Source: Corynebacterium sp. Marseille-P4321
Lineage (GTDB): Bacteria; Actinomycetota; Actinomycetes; Mycobacteriales; Mycobacteriaceae
Direction of reading: 5' to 3'
Length of the DNA stretch: 64,000 bases
Assembly: GCF_903645305.1 (NCBI RefSeq)
Contig: NZ_CAHJXO010000003.1
Coordinates: 434,001 to 498,000, forward strand
Shown here in pieces: positions 7,889 through 17,321 of the stretch. A program made the position numbers and the translations under genes. The notes under the pieces are model-generated. The model was not told where the DNA came from, did no database searches, and was given only the letters and a program-made list of their open reading frames with translations. Positions within the stretch are counted from its first letter, which is position 1, and every line of letters begins with the position of its first letter.

Positions 7889-10800
7889 TTAGGAGCGCCT
7901 CGTAGCGTTGGCCACGGTCGGCTCAGTGGAGGAAGTGGCGGTGGTGGTGCCGGGCTTATCGCCTGCCTCGGAGCTGCCGATGGCGGTTTTTGCTTCACCG
8001 GGTTCGTTGGAGCACCAGTCGTAGATGATGGTGCCAGCAGCGATGAGACCGAAGATTCCTGCGGCCGCGGTACCGAGGCGCTGGATGTTCGGGTCCGCGG
8101 CGATGCCTTGGATTTCGCGGTTGGCGGCAGCGATCTGAGCGCGCAGTTCCGCGAACGGATCCTCGCGGTCCACGCCGCGACCGCCGTGGCCCCAATCCGG
8201 GGTATTGCGGTTGATGGCAGCCTGGAATTCTGCATTTGCGCGCGCGAGCTGCTCGTTGATCGCAGCGAAGTACGGGCGGGCGAATTCCCCGCCGATCACA
8301 CCGAGGAATGCCACCGGTACCAGGTAGAGGAACGGGGATTTGGTGGCGTTGGCCACGCACTTCTCCAGGAAGTCCGACCCGCCAGGTTCCGTTGCGATGG
8401 TGGTGGGGGCGACCTTGGTTTCCGTCTCCTTGACAGTGGTGGTCACCGTTGGCTGAGAAGAGCCCTCATTCCACCCGAATCCATTCTCGAACTCGAAGTT
8501 CGGGTTTTTGGGATCGATCTTTACTGGGGTGCGAGCCGGCTCTTCTTCACCGGGGAGCACGTACTCGACGATGTACTCCACGCCCGGAGTGAGACCGGTG
8601 ACGTTCCAGCGTCCGTCGTTATCCGTAACTGTGCGGCGTACCGGCTCCTCCACGCCAGTTGGCGGGATCACGCGGACGACGAGGCCCTCGCGGCCCTCCT
8701 CGCCTTCATCCTGTTTGCCGTTATCGTTTGCATCGATCCAGATGTAGCCGCCGATGGAGCCCGGCTGCTCCGGTGGGGTGACCGGAGTTACCGGCTTCAG
8801 GCCGAGGTCGTAGTCGTTGTTCGTCTCGCCCTCCTTGAGCGTGACGGTGGCGTTGACCTGGTTGGAGCCCTCGGGGTGCGTGAAGCCGTCGATGAGCGTG
8901 GACGCTTCGAAGCCCTCCGGGATGATGTAGGTGACCTCGTAATCAACGCCTGGCGTGAGGCCCTCGATGGACCACACGCCGTTCTCATCCGTAGCGGTGG
9001 TGCGAGTCGGCTCGCCCTCGCGCGAGATGCGGACGACGGCGTTCGGCACAGCCGGCTCGTTGTCGTCGATGCCGTTGTTGTTGGTGTCGATGAAGACACG
9101 GTCGCCTACGGTGCTGGGCTTGACCGGGGTGACCTTGAGGTCGTAATCGTAGTCGTCCTCTTCCAACGTGACCTTGGTGGTGACGTTGCCTTCCTTTGTG
9201 ACAGTCCAGCCCTCCGGCAGGTCTGCCGGCTTGAATCCGCCAGGAGTGAGGTACTCGACCGTGTACTCGACGCCCGGGGTGAGGCGGTCGATGGTCCAGT
9301 AGCCGTTCTCGTCGGTGGCAGTGGTGAAGGTCTTGCCCTCCGGATCCGTGATGCGGACGATGGCGTTGGAGATGCCTTCATCCTCGCCCTGCTCACCATC
9401 GCTGTTGGCGTCCTCCCAGACGCGGTCGCCGATAGTAACGGTCTTGGTGGGCTCGGCGGGGGTGGGGGGCTCGGCGGGCTTCAGGGTGGTGGTCTTGGTG
9501 ACCGTCTCCGTGACCGTGCCCGGGTTTGGGATTTCGGTAACGGTGGCCTTTTCGGTCACGGTTTGAGTTTTGGTCGCCTCTTCGGTGACCGTCGTCGGGA
9601 TGCAACCGCAGTCCTCTGTCTCCGTTGTGGTCGAGGTGACTGTGATGGTTTCTGACGGGGTTGCGGGAGGTGTGGTGGATCCTGCCGGGCTGGTAGGAGT
9701 GCTGTCGCTTGTCGGGGGAGCAGGCGGAGTGGTCGGGGCATCCTTGACCGAAACCGTAACCGGGTAGTCCTCCACCTCGCCCGACGCAGCGAAGCTGTTC
9801 GGGGTATCGATCTGATCAGCGTCGTGCGCTACTCGGATGCGAAGGAAAGTGTTCGAAGGCACCGAGTCGGGGAACTGCGAGGTGGCTGCAGGCCATGTCA
9901 GTTTGACATCCCCATCCTGTGAAACAGTGGCTTGCTGAACCTCGGCGGCATTAAACTTTCCGTCACCGTTCAAATCAAGCCACGCGCTTACAGCAGCACC
10001 TTGGCCCACTCCCGTTACCGGGAACGAGATCGTGTAATCCTCGCGAGTGGATACCCCGTTCGACCGCGTAACCTGGAGAGTTGGAACCTGCGTGAGACCG
10101 TCGTCCGTGTCGCCATCTGCGTTTTCGCTTTGGTTCGGAGAAACCTTGGGGGACACTTCGCTGGTCGCGTCTGCAGTGACACCGGCTCCAATGCTCAGAT
10201 CTCCCACAACATGGATCGGGCCACCTTCCTCATCGTAGGTCGATGGGGCGTCACCCATGTCCCCCTGCACGCGCACGGAGAACCTGCTGAGATCAATCAG
10301 ATCTCGATCCTGAGGCCGCTCAACCGTTCCGGGGCGCCAATCCTGGTTCCTATTCCAGCCCGCACTGAACGGAACCGGAATGCGCTCGTGCGCGAACACC
10401 ATCGGTTGGACCTGCTCCCGGATCTCAAACGTGACTTCCTTGAAGGTGCCATTGAGTTTGACAGAGCCACAGCCGGCAGGGGCTTGGCTGTCGGTGATCA
10501 TTTGGCCCGTGGAGGTGTCAAACGGCCCAGGGTTCGATAGGTCGCATTGACCCGTTGCACGGATTTCCTTAGTTTGCAGGCGCTTACCATCTTCGGAGAC
10601 AACCAGGTTGGTGGACTTATCGGATGGTTTCGAGAAGGTGATCCCATCCGAGGTGATGTCCCAAACCTGGGCGAGGTAGCTACCTCGAACGTCAATTTCG
10701 TTGTTGTATTCCAACCGGGGGTTACGGAAGTAGTACATCCCGTAGCCGCCGAGCGCTGAAATATCCAGAACGGGATCAGCCACGGTGTGCGGGAAGATCA

Positions 10801-11239
10801 ACGTGAGCGTGCCAAGCGGTTGATCGCATAAACCGCTGAAGTTCAGATCCCCGCACACCCCACCTCCTGCGCGCAATCCGAACGAGGCCACATCGTCGAT
10901 TGCCATCCCGGGGTCGAACATTGAGTTCTCCGCGGAAGAACCTGCGTGCTGGGCAGTGTCAGCGTTCTCATTCCCACTCTGCAGGTATAGGTTGGGTAGC
11001 CCATTACCAGTAGTCACGCCAGGAGCCGGCACTACTTTCGCCTGCACTTCGTAGGCACCGTTACGGAAAGTGAAATAACCCTCGGTGTTGCCTTGGGATT
11101 GCGCCGTACCTCCCCCCTGGGTTTGCTCTGGCAACTCGACAGCATTCGCCGACGGCGTCGCTACGACGGCGCTGCCGCAGGCGATGGCCACGGCGCTGAC
11201 AAGTGCGGTGAAGCTCCTGCGTGTCTGACGGGACGACAT
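7889..11239 (-). CDS. Secreted surface protein: N-terminal adhesin-like region, GEVED domain, three SdrD_B-like domains, membrane hairpin (1116 aa)
   Basis: ATG 11239 starts a signal peptide (MSSRQTRRSFTALVSAV, cleavage near ANA/VELP). An AAGGAA ribosome site lies rather far upstream. Residues about 40-350 are unique. Residues about 370-510 match a GEVED-type domain: it opens DDGLTQVP, contains AWLDLNGDGKF and ends SGEVEDYPV. A Pro/Thr-rich linker with CGCIPTTVT follows, then three SdrD_B-like domains (about 605-880). The C-terminus repeats the family module: Cys961, hydrophobic segment, RPY, amphipathic stretch with NTPDW, second hydrophobic segment, YDWC (Cys1076) and a polar tail. It is the first of three tandem paralogues on this strand. 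Probable envelope adhesin; the ligand is unknown. Confidence 0.9.
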   Translation of the reverse strand: MSSRQTRRSFTALVSAVAIACGSAVVATPSANAVELPEQTQGGGTAQSQGNTEGYFTFRNGAYEVQAKVVPAPGVTTGNGLPNLYLQSGNENADTAQHAGSSAENSMFDPGMAIDDVASFGLRAGGGVCGDLNFSGLCDQPLGTLTLIFPHTVADPVLDISALGGYGMYYFRNPRLEYNNEIDVRGSYLAQVWDITSDGITFSKPSDKSTNLVVSEDGKRLQTKEIRATGQCDLSNPGPFDTSTGQMITDSQAPAGCGSVKLNGTFKEVTFEIREQVQPMVFAHERIPVPFSAGWNRNQDWRPGTVERPQDRDLIDLSRFSVRVQGDMGDAPSTYDEEGGPIHVVGDLSIGAGVTADATSEVSPKVSPNQSENADGDTDDGLTQVPTLQVTRSNGVSTREDYTISFPVTGVGQGAAVSAWLDLNGDGKFNAAEVQQATVSQDGDVKLTWPAATSQFPDSVPSNTFLRIRVAHDADQIDTPNSFAASGEVEDYPVTVSVKDAPTTPPAPPTSDSTPTSPAGSTTPPATPSETITVTSTTTETEDCGCIPTTVTEEATKTQTVTEKATVTEIPNPGTVTETVTKTTTLKPAEPPTPAEPTKTVTIGDRVWEDANSDGEQGEDEGISNAIVRITDPEGKTFTTATDENGYWTIDRLTPGVEYTVEYLTPGGFKPADLPEGWTVTKEGNVTTKVTLEEDDYDYDLKVTPVKPSTVGDRVFIDTNNNGIDDNEPAVPNAVVRISREGEPTRTTATDENGVWSIEGLTPGVDYEVTYIIPEGFEASTLIDGFTHPEGSNQVNATVTLKEGETNNDYDLGLKPVTPVTPPEQPGSIGGYIWIDANDNGKQDEGEEGREGLVVRVIPPTGVEEPVRRTVTDNDGRWNVTGLTPGVEYIVEYVLPGEEEPARTPVKIDPKNPNFEFENGFGWNEGSSQPTVTTTVKETETKVAPTTIATEPGGSDFLEKCVANATKSPFLYLVPVAFLGVIGGEFARPYFAAINEQLARANAEFQAAINRNTPDWGHGGRGVDREDPFAELRAQIAAANREIQGIAADPNIQRLGTAAAGIFGLIAAGTIIYDWCSNEPGEAKTAIGSSEAGDKPGTTTATSSTEPTVANATRRS

Positions 11240-11463
11240 AAAAAGAATCAGTTCCTTCCCTTCTTGGAATATAAATTGCCCACTATGAATGACAGGTGAC
11301 ACGGTAACAATTGCGGCGATTACTGTCACCGTAAACTCAAGCTGACCAGTGTTGCAGAATTACTTAGAATCTCGCTGTCGTGGCGCTGGCCTGGTATTAA
11401 GGAACTTTCACATTGTGCAGGCGTAGGTAGTCGTCGATAAGCAAAAGCCCCCAAAAGAAAAAG

Positions 11464-11548
<85 letters not shown>

Positions 11549-11611
11549 GTGCCACTGCTTGGCAGCGACATTCACACTGTACAAGCCAAAACCCCACTAC
11601 CCTAAACAGGC

Positions 11612-12568
11612 ATGAAGGCAATCACAGTCACAGATGCAGACAACCCCCGCTCGCTCGCGCTCACTGAAGTCCCAGAGCCCACGATTAACGACGGCGAGGT
11701 GCTCGTCAAAATTTCCGCCGCCGGTGTGAACCGCGGTGACCTCGTGCAGGCGGAGGGGAAGTACCCGCCACCGAAGGGCGAGTCCGAGATCATCGGTCTG
11801 GAGTGCGCGGGCGTGATCGAGGACCCGGGCACCACCGGTCGGGAGAAAGGCGAAGAGGTCGGCTGCCTGCTCGCCGGCGGCGGCTACGCCGAGTACGTCG
11901 CGGTCCCCGAAGGTCAGCTCACGCCGATCCCGAAGAACCTCACCGTCGAGGAAACCGCCGGCGTAGTAGAGGTCGCCTGCACCGTCTGGTCGAACCTGGG
12001 CATGACGGCCGGGATGCAGGCGGGCGACAAGGTGCTTATCCACGGTGGCTCGGGCGGCATCGGCAGCTTCGCCATCCAGCTGTGCAAGGCCCTGGGCTGC
12101 GAGGTTGCGGTCACTGCCGGAAGCGTCGAAAAGCTCGAGTATTGCCGCGAGCTCGGCGCGGACATCCTGATCAACTACAAGGAGCAGGACTTCGCGGAGG
12201 AGCTCAAGGGATGGGCGGACATCATCCTGGATGTGGTCGGCGGGCCGTACCTAGAGCAGAACATCAAGACGCTCAACACCGACGGCCGCCTCATCGTCAT
12301 CGCGGTGCAGGGCGGGCCGAAGGGCACGCTTTCGCTCGGCCGCATGATGCCGCGGCGTCTCTCCGTCACCGCCACCACACTGCGCGCCCGCCCCCGCCCG
12401 ATGAAGGCGGCGATTGTTCGCAGCACGGTAGAAAACGTGTGGCCGTTGATCGAAAACGGTCAAATCACGCCCAATATCACGGCAACGTTCCCGTTGGCCG
12501 AGGTTGCGAAGGCGCATGACCTGATGGACTCCGGCGACAACACCGGGAAGATCGTCCTGACGGTGTAG
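11612..12568 (+). CDS. Zinc-independent quinone oxidoreductase (medium-chain dehydrogenase/reductase)
   Basis: The protein is 318 aa, usual for the QOR/PIG3 branch of the MDR superfamily. The N-terminal GroES-like domain has AAGVNRGDLVQAEGKYPPP. The Rossmann domain has the NAD(P)H loop VLIHGGSGGIGSFAIQL, then ILINYKEQDF and WADIILDVVGG. The zinc-binding cysteines of alcohol dehydrogenases are absent. It probably reduces quinones or enones with NADPH in the cytosol. A TACCCT box at 11598-11603, 8 nt before ATG and with no ribosome site, suggests a leaderless mRNA. An oxidoreductase of this kind flanks the class V aminotransferase and galactan export genes in mycobacteria too (Rv3777 neighbourhood). 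Confidence 0.88.
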   Translation: MKAITVTDADNPRSLALTEVPEPTINDGEVLVKISAAGVNRGDLVQAEGKYPPPKGESEIIGLECAGVIEDPGTTGREKGEEVGCLLAGGGYAEYVAVPEGQLTPIPKNLTVEETAGVVEVACTVWSNLGMTAGMQAGDKVLIHGGSGGIGSFAIQLCKALGCEVAVTAGSVEKLEYCRELGADILINYKEQDFAEELKGWADIILDVVGGPYLEQNIKTLNTDGRLIVIAVQGGPKGTLSLGRMMPRRLSVTATTLRARPRPMKAAIVRSTVENVWPLIENGQITPNITATFPLAEVAKAHDLMDSGDNTGKIVLTV

Positions 12569-12589
12569 GAACTTTTTTCGAAAAAACTC

Positions 12590-12618
12590 TTGACGGTCGA
12601 ACAAGCGTTGGGTATCAT
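12590..12618 (+). promoter_or_regulatory. Consensus-type promoter of the HNH gene at 12650
   Basis: TTGACG (12590-12595), a 17-nt spacer, then TATCAT (12613-12618). The implied leader is about 25 nt and carries GAAGGGGGGG as ribosome site before ATG 12650. This contrasts with the leaderless starts common elsewhere in the window. Confidence 0.75.
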
Positions 12619-12649
12619 TTGATTTAGTTCACGCGAAGGGGGGGTTCTC

Positions 12650-14155
12650 ATGGCTACCGAAGTCTCGGCGCACGTCGACTCGATTGAGTCCGGCATCAGC
12701 GCACTGCTTGCGGTGTGCGAGGACCCTTCGCTCGTCGACTTCCACGGCTTGAGGGATGCCTTCGAACGACTCGAAAAGATTGTCGCCCAGAAGTCGATGT
12801 TGGACGCATTGTTCGCTTTTGTTTGCGAGCGCGACGATGCTGGGCGCGAGGTCGGTTCCCCCTACGCATCGGAGTACTTGAGAGAGTGCCTCGGAATCTC
12901 GGCAGCCGAGGCGTACTCGCGCATCTCGCGGGGCCGCGACCTGTACGCGCCACCGCCTCCCCCGCGCCCCGACGACCCTGGAAACGCAGACGAGGAACCG
13001 GGGTTCAACTTCGACCAGGATGACCGCGACGCAGATGCGGAGGAAGCCGCCGAGAGGCAACGCCGGGCGCGCAACCACGCGAAGCGCCTCAACGAAGAGA
13101 AGATGAAGATCATCGATCGCGCCCTGAAAGACCTGCTCGCCTGCGCACAAGGCGAACGCGCTGAGATCCTGGAGAAAGCCACCGAGCAAGCACAGGTGCG
13201 CACCCCGGAAGACCTGCGGAAGTACGTCAACCGGTTGGTCGCCAACGCGAACCGCAAACACAAGACCTCCGACCCGAACGCCGCATGGGACCAGCGTGGC
13301 GTCACCGTCAAGGACGACGAATCCACAGGTGCCTGCGACATCCACATCCGCACGACCAGCGGGTTCGGGGCGCTCATGCTCGCCCTTCTTAACCACGGCC
13401 TCGCCGCGAACAGCAACCTCCCGAACAAGGATGAGCTGGACGAGGCAGGGGCCCGCGATTACCGCAGCCCCAGCCAGCGTCGCCACGACGAGCTGATCAA
13501 CATCCTGCAGAACTGGGACAAGCACAAGACCAGCCAGCGCCGGGGTGCCGCATCGCTGGTGCTGGCCCTCACCATGGATGACCTCGCGGACGCAGACCAC
13601 ACCACCAAGTTCCTCACCAACACCGGCATCTCCCTCGATGCGACGGAACTGATGCGTCTCGGGGTAGGCGGCGCGGAAGACTTCGTGCTCCAACTCGACC
13701 GGGTCACGGGACTGCCCATCTCGCTGGGACGCACCCGGCTCGCGTCGGTGCACCAGCGCATCGCACTCTTGGCCCTGCAAGGTGTGTGCGCCTGGGAGGG
13801 TTGCACCAAACCAATGGGAGAGCTGGAGATCCACCACATCCTCGCCCACGCCCAAGGAGGCGACACTCACCTGCACAACCTCATCGGGGTGTGCCGGACC
13901 CACCACCGGGCAAACAATGACGCCCGCGACGGCAGCGACAACCGCCGCCACCTCGAGCGCGACCCCGACACCGGGGAAGTGGGCGTGCAACATCGCCCAG
14001 GCACGCGCCCCCACATCAACATGACCCAAGGCCACACCGACTCCCCCGGCTACAAACTTCGACACCGCGAGCGCAAGGCACCCGTGGGTGCTGCGAGCGA
14101 TCCTCCCCTGTTTCCCCCGAGCTTTCCCCTCGGCCCAGACGGGCCACCGTTCTAA
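12650..14155 (+). CDS. DUF222/13E12-type protein with C-terminal HNH nuclease motif (501 aa)
   Basis: The N-terminal two thirds is helical and charged, in the style of the DUF222 (13E12 repeat) family common in actinobacteria. The C-terminal part has a full HNH/McrA-like site: C.W.GC (about 382-387), LEIHHILAHAQGG, then NLIGVCRTHHRANN. The paired CxxxxC and CxxHH cysteines fit the zinc-stabilised form of the fold. The nuclease function is a family prediction; substrates are not established. A related gene lies at 36743-38428. A consensus promoter and a strong purine-rich ribosome site precede the start. Confidence 0.88.
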   Translation: MATEVSAHVDSIESGISALLAVCEDPSLVDFHGLRDAFERLEKIVAQKSMLDALFAFVCERDDAGREVGSPYASEYLRECLGISAAEAYSRISRGRDLYAPPPPPRPDDPGNADEEPGFNFDQDDRDADAEEAAERQRRARNHAKRLNEEKMKIIDRALKDLLACAQGERAEILEKATEQAQVRTPEDLRKYVNRLVANANRKHKTSDPNAAWDQRGVTVKDDESTGACDIHIRTTSGFGALMLALLNHGLAANSNLPNKDELDEAGARDYRSPSQRRHDELINILQNWDKHKTSQRRGAASLVLALTMDDLADADHTTKFLTNTGISLDATELMRLGVGGAEDFVLQLDRVTGLPISLGRTRLASVHQRIALLALQGVCAWEGCTKPMGELEIHHILAHAQGGDTHLHNLIGVCRTHHRANNDARDGSDNRRHLERDPDTGEVGVQHRPGTRPHINMTQGHTDSPGYKLRHRERKAPVGAASDPPLFPPSFPLGPDGPPF

Positions 14156-14173
14156 CCTGCCCGAGCCCGCGGG

Positions 14174-15382
14174 TTAGGCCAGCGACGCCACCGTGCGCAC
14201 GAGCTGCTCAATGTCGCCGTGCGTATTAAACGGCGCGAGCGCGACCGTCACCGCGCCGCCCATTTCGGCCACGCCCATCTCCTCCAGCAGCGGGCTTTCG
14301 GGCGTGCGCGTGGCCACGATCCCGTTGGCGAGCAGGCGGCGCTGCACGGTGTCCGCGGGCACGCCCACCACGCCGAACGCGAGCCGCGCCACGCGGTCCA
14401 CCTTCGCGTCCGCCGCCGCCTCGCCGGTCACACCGACGATGTGCACGGCCGGCAAGGTGCCGAGGTAAAAGTGCAGGTCGTCGCGCAGCCCGTTGAGGTA
14501 GGCCTCCAGCTCACCCATGGAGGCTTTGAGCTTTTTGCTTCTCGACGCCCTCCCGGCACCCCATTCCACCAACCCCGCATAATGGTCCACCACGGCCGGT
14601 ACGCCACCGGCAAGTCCCGGCGACACCGCAAGCTCGAGTGCGGACATATCGAGCCGGTTGAACATCGCCTCATCGCGGAAGATCAAGGCGGAGACGTCCG
14701 GGCCACCCAGCTGCGCGAGATCCACCGCGGCGATATCGGCGCCAAGCTTCTCCAGGTCGAGGGAGCGGTAAGGGAGGTACCCGGAGGCGTCGATAAGCAA
14801 CCATGCCCTCGACACATCACGCACCGCCTCCGCGATCTCAGCTACCGCAAGCACATTGCCCAGCTCAGCGTGTACTGCAGGCAGCGACACCAGGCGCGTC
14901 GAACCGTCCGCCACCTCGCGGTACTGCCACGCCGGCACATCGCCCGTGGCCAAGTCTGCGTGCACCCGGCGCGCCTCAGCCGGGATGCGCTCCAGCTGCG
15001 CGGCAAGCTCCGGGCGCTCCAGAGGGCTTAACACTATCGACGACGCACGGCGCAACATCGGCCGCATCGCCTGCGCCAACGCCGCGTACAACACACTTAA
15101 GCTCGGGCCCAGCACCACCTGCGCCGGGCGCACACCAGCCAAATCCGCCACGGCAGCCCTCGCCGCAGTAATACAGGCCGCGCCCTCCGTCTCCCCAGGG
15201 GCTTGCCGCACGTGGCTACCCACCGGCTCCGGCGGCGCCACCACATTCGCGGTGCGGAAACTGCGGGCCACCGCGCTGACCACCTTCTCAGGAACCTGAG
15301 GGTGGGCGTTGGCGTTCAGGTAGGTCCAACCGTCGCCAAGCGATGTGTACAACCCCCGCACACCCCACACATCAAACGCCAC
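14174..15382 (-). CDS. Class V aminotransferase / cysteine-desulfurase-like PLP protein (402 aa)
   Basis: GTG 15382 is chosen over upstream starts because AAGGAGG lies 6 nt before it and the conserved N-terminus (VWGVRGLYTSLGDGWTYLNANAHPQ) begins just after. The fold type I pattern is visible: LLIDASGYLPY carries the cofactor Asp, and AVDLAQLGGPDVSALIF lies where the PLP lysine is expected. I see no lysine in that block, so classical desulfurase chemistry is doubtful. A homologue (Rv3778c) stands next to the galactan exporter in M. tuberculosis, so the position is conserved, but the substrate is unknown. It is transcribed divergently from wzm. Confidence 0.8.
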   Translation of the reverse strand: MAFDVWGVRGLYTSLGDGWTYLNANAHPQVPEKVVSAVARSFRTANVVAPPEPVGSHVRQAPGETEGAACITAARAAVADLAGVRPAQVVLGPSLSVLYAALAQAMRPMLRRASSIVLSPLERPELAAQLERIPAEARRVHADLATGDVPAWQYREVADGSTRLVSLPAVHAELGNVLAVAEIAEAVRDVSRAWLLIDASGYLPYRSLDLEKLGADIAAVDLAQLGGPDVSALIFRDEAMFNRLDMSALELAVSPGLAGGVPAVVDHYAGLVEWGAGRASRSKKLKASMGELEAYLNGLRDDLHFYLGTLPAVHIVGVTGEAAADAKVDRVARLAFGVVGVPADTVQRRLLANGIVATRTPESPLLEEMGVAEMGGAVTVALAPFNTHGDIEQLVRTVASLA

Positions 15383-15500
15383 GGCCAACCTCCTTCCCGC
15401 TCTACCCGCCCAATTATGCACGGCCCCTCTCAAGCGCGCACACCACCAGCTCCGGGCGCGAATCACGGAAAACCAGGCCCCGGGCGCTAGGGTAAGGGCC

Positions 15501-16388
15501 GTGCACAATGTGGAACAGCTGCGCGCCGACGTCGCCCGGATGACCTCCGAAGCCGGCGAAAACACCCCAGCTTCGCAGTCCAAGACGCTGCGGAGGGCCT
15601 TCGCCGACCTTGTCAACGGATGGCGCCAACACGAACTCTGGCTCCAACTCGGATGGCAAGACATCAAGCAGCGCTATAGGCGCTCGACACTCGGGCCGCT
15701 GTGGATCACCATCGCCACCGGCGTCATGTCGCTTGCGCTGGGCCTTTTGTACTCCATGCTGTTCCAAATCGACGTGGCGGAATTCCTGCCCCACGTCACC
15801 GTCGGCTTCATCGTGTGGGGGTTCATCTCCGGGTGCATCAAAGACGGCGCCAACGTATTCATTGAAAACGAAGGCCTGATCAAACAACTGCCCTCCGCGT
15901 TGTCTGTGCACGTGTACCGCCTGGTGTGGCGCCAGCTGCTGTTCCTCGCCCACAACATGGTGATCTGGTTGCTACTTGTGCTGATCTTCCGCATCCACCT
16001 GGGCTTCAATGTTCTGTGGGCGATACCCGGGCTGCTGCTGCTTGTGGTGAACGGGGTGTGGGTGACCATGCTGTTCGGCATCATCGCCACCCGCTTCCGC
16101 GACGTCGCGCCGCTGCTCGAAGCTCTAGTGCAGCTGCTGTTCTATGTCACCCCCATCGTCTGGACCACCCAAACCCTTAAGGAACAGGGCGGCGAGGTGG
16201 CCCAGCGCGCCCTGCTGGCCGAGATCAACCCGCTGTACCACTATTTGGAAATCGTTCGCGCCCCGCTGATCGGCCAAGAGGTCGCCGGCTACCACTGGCT
16301 GGTGGTCCTCGTGTGCACCGTGATTGGCCTTCTAGTCACGCTGTTCGCCATGAAGCAGATGCGCTTCCGCGTTCCCTACTGGGTTTAA
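15501..16388 (+). CDS. wzm: Wzm: ABC-2 type permease for export of lipid-linked galactan
   Basis: The protein is 295 aa from GTG 15501. A cytoplasmic N-terminus leads to the amphipathic W..LGWQDIKQRYRRS..GPLWI segment typical of ABC-2 polysaccharide permeases, then about six membrane spans, ending MRFRVPYWV. TAGGGT at 15488-15493, 7 nt before GTG 15501, favours a leaderless start there; ATG 15540 is a later alternative. It pairs with the ATPase encoded 9 bp downstream. In mycobacteria the orthologous pair (Rv3783/Rv3781) moves the decaprenyl-linked galactan precursor across the plasma membrane. Confidence 0.88.
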   Translation: MHNVEQLRADVARMTSEAGENTPASQSKTLRRAFADLVNGWRQHELWLQLGWQDIKQRYRRSTLGPLWITIATGVMSLALGLLYSMLFQIDVAEFLPHVTVGFIVWGFISGCIKDGANVFIENEGLIKQLPSALSVHVYRLVWRQLLFLAHNMVIWLLLVLIFRIHLGFNVLWAIPGLLLLVVNGVWVTMLFGIIATRFRDVAPLLEALVQLLFYVTPIVWTTQTLKEQGGEVAQRALLAEINPLYHYLEIVRAPLIGQEVAGYHWLVVLVCTVIGLLVTLFAMKQMRFRVPYWV

Positions 16389-16397
16389 GGTTGGCTT

Positions 16398-17204
16398 ATG
16401 GTCTCCATCGACACCTACAACGCCTGCGTCGACTTCCCCATCTTCGACGCCAAGTCGCGGTCGCTGAAGAAGGCCGTCATGTCCTCCGCCGGCGGGCGCA
16501 TCGGCAGAAACGCCGCGAACACCGTGGTGGTGGAGGCGCTACGCGACATTAACCTGCACCTGCGCGAGGGCGACCGCGTCGGCCTGGTGGGCCACAACGG
16601 CGCAGGCAAATCGACGTTGCTGCGGCTGCTGTCCGGCATCTACGAGCCCACCCGCGGCGTCGCCGACGTGCGCGGCCGCGTCGCCCCGGTGTTTGACCTG
16701 GGCGTGGGCATGGACCCGGAGATCTCGGGCTACGAAAACATCATCATCCGCGGGCTGTTCCTCGGCCAGACCCGCAAGCAGATGAAGGCGAAAATGGACG
16801 AGATCGCCGAGTTCTCCGAGCTGGGCGACTACCTCTCCATGCCGCTGCGCACGTACTCTACCGGCATGCGCGTGCGCTTGGCTCTGGGTGTGGTCACCTC
16901 CATCGAACCGGAGATCCTGCTGCTGGACGAGGGCATCGGTGCTGTCGACGCCGCCTTCATGGCCAAAGCCCGCGTAAGGCTGGCCGAGATGGTGGAGCGC
17001 TCCGGCATCCTGGTGTTCGCCTCGCACTCCAACGACTTCCTCGCCCAGCTGTGCAACACCGCCCTGTGGGTGGACAAGGGCGAAATCCGGGAGGCCGGGC
17101 TGGTGCACGAGGTGGTCGAAGCCTACGAAGGCCCGGAAGCGGGCGCCTACGTCGCGGATTTGGTGGAGCGGTTCCATGGGGACGGCAGCGAGCAGGCGTT
17201 CTAG
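16398..17204 (+). CDS. wzt: Wzt: ABC transporter ATPase for galactan export
   Basis: The protein is 268 aa. Walker A is GHNGAGKSTLL (about residues 60-70). The expected Y-loop and Q-loop are followed by the signature YSTGMRVRLALG, Walker B EILLLDEGIGAVD and the H-loop ASHSNDF. This matches the KpsT/Wzt group with a short C-terminus, that is, without the O-antigen-binding domain. It follows wzm by 9 bp. The stop TAA of wzm lies in TAAGGT 6 nt before the ATG, which can be read either as an AAGG ribosome site or as a -10 box. Confidence 0.9.
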   Translation: MVSIDTYNACVDFPIFDAKSRSLKKAVMSSAGGRIGRNAANTVVVEALRDINLHLREGDRVGLVGHNGAGKSTLLRLLSGIYEPTRGVADVRGRVAPVFDLGVGMDPEISGYENIIIRGLFLGQTRKQMKAKMDEIAEFSELGDYLSMPLRTYSTGMRVRLALGVVTSIEPEILLLDEGIGAVDAAFMAKARVRLAEMVERSGILVFASHSNDFLAQLCNTALWVDKGEIREAGLVHEVVEAYEGPEAGAYVADLVERFHGDGSEQAF

Positions 17205-17321
17205 GGGTGTTGGTTTGGATGGTTTGGACACCGAGGACAAAATCTGTCCAAAACGCCGCGTTTCCCCAGCACCGTGACAACAAAAACAAAATCTGTCCAG
17301 CCAGCCGCCCGCCCAGCCAGC
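17205..17321. repeat. Short region with a repeated ACAAAATCTGTCCA element between wzt and a DUF559-like gene
   Basis: The 14-mer ACAAAATCTGTCCA occurs twice about 50 bp apart (near 17235 and 17285). The first copy lies in GGACA-AAATC-TGTCC, a small hairpin. The two genes converge here, so it may help end transcription, but no clear T-run stem was seen. Confidence 0.45.

Noticed and set aside
3720..9420. Repeated segments in the surface-protein genes considered as transposon-derived repeats
   Set aside because: They are protein-domain repeats (SdrD_B-like) with diverged DNA, not terminal repeats or target duplications.
9472..9660. Repetitive Thr/Val/Glu-coding stretch considered as a CRISPR or minisatellite array
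   Set aside because: The repeats are imperfect, in frame and encode a Thr-rich protein linker; no spacer structure is present.
12573..12586. TTTTTTCGAAAAAA palindrome as terminator of the oxidoreductase gene
   Set aside because: The stem is pure A-T with a minimal loop and would be weak; it lies just before the -35 box of the next gene and more likely forms an A/T-rich upstream element.
12629..14065. Minus-strand frame of 478 codons opposite the HNH gene
   Set aside because: Shadow of a clear HNH coding gene with promoter and ribosome site; the antisense product has low-complexity Val/Ala/Arg sequence.
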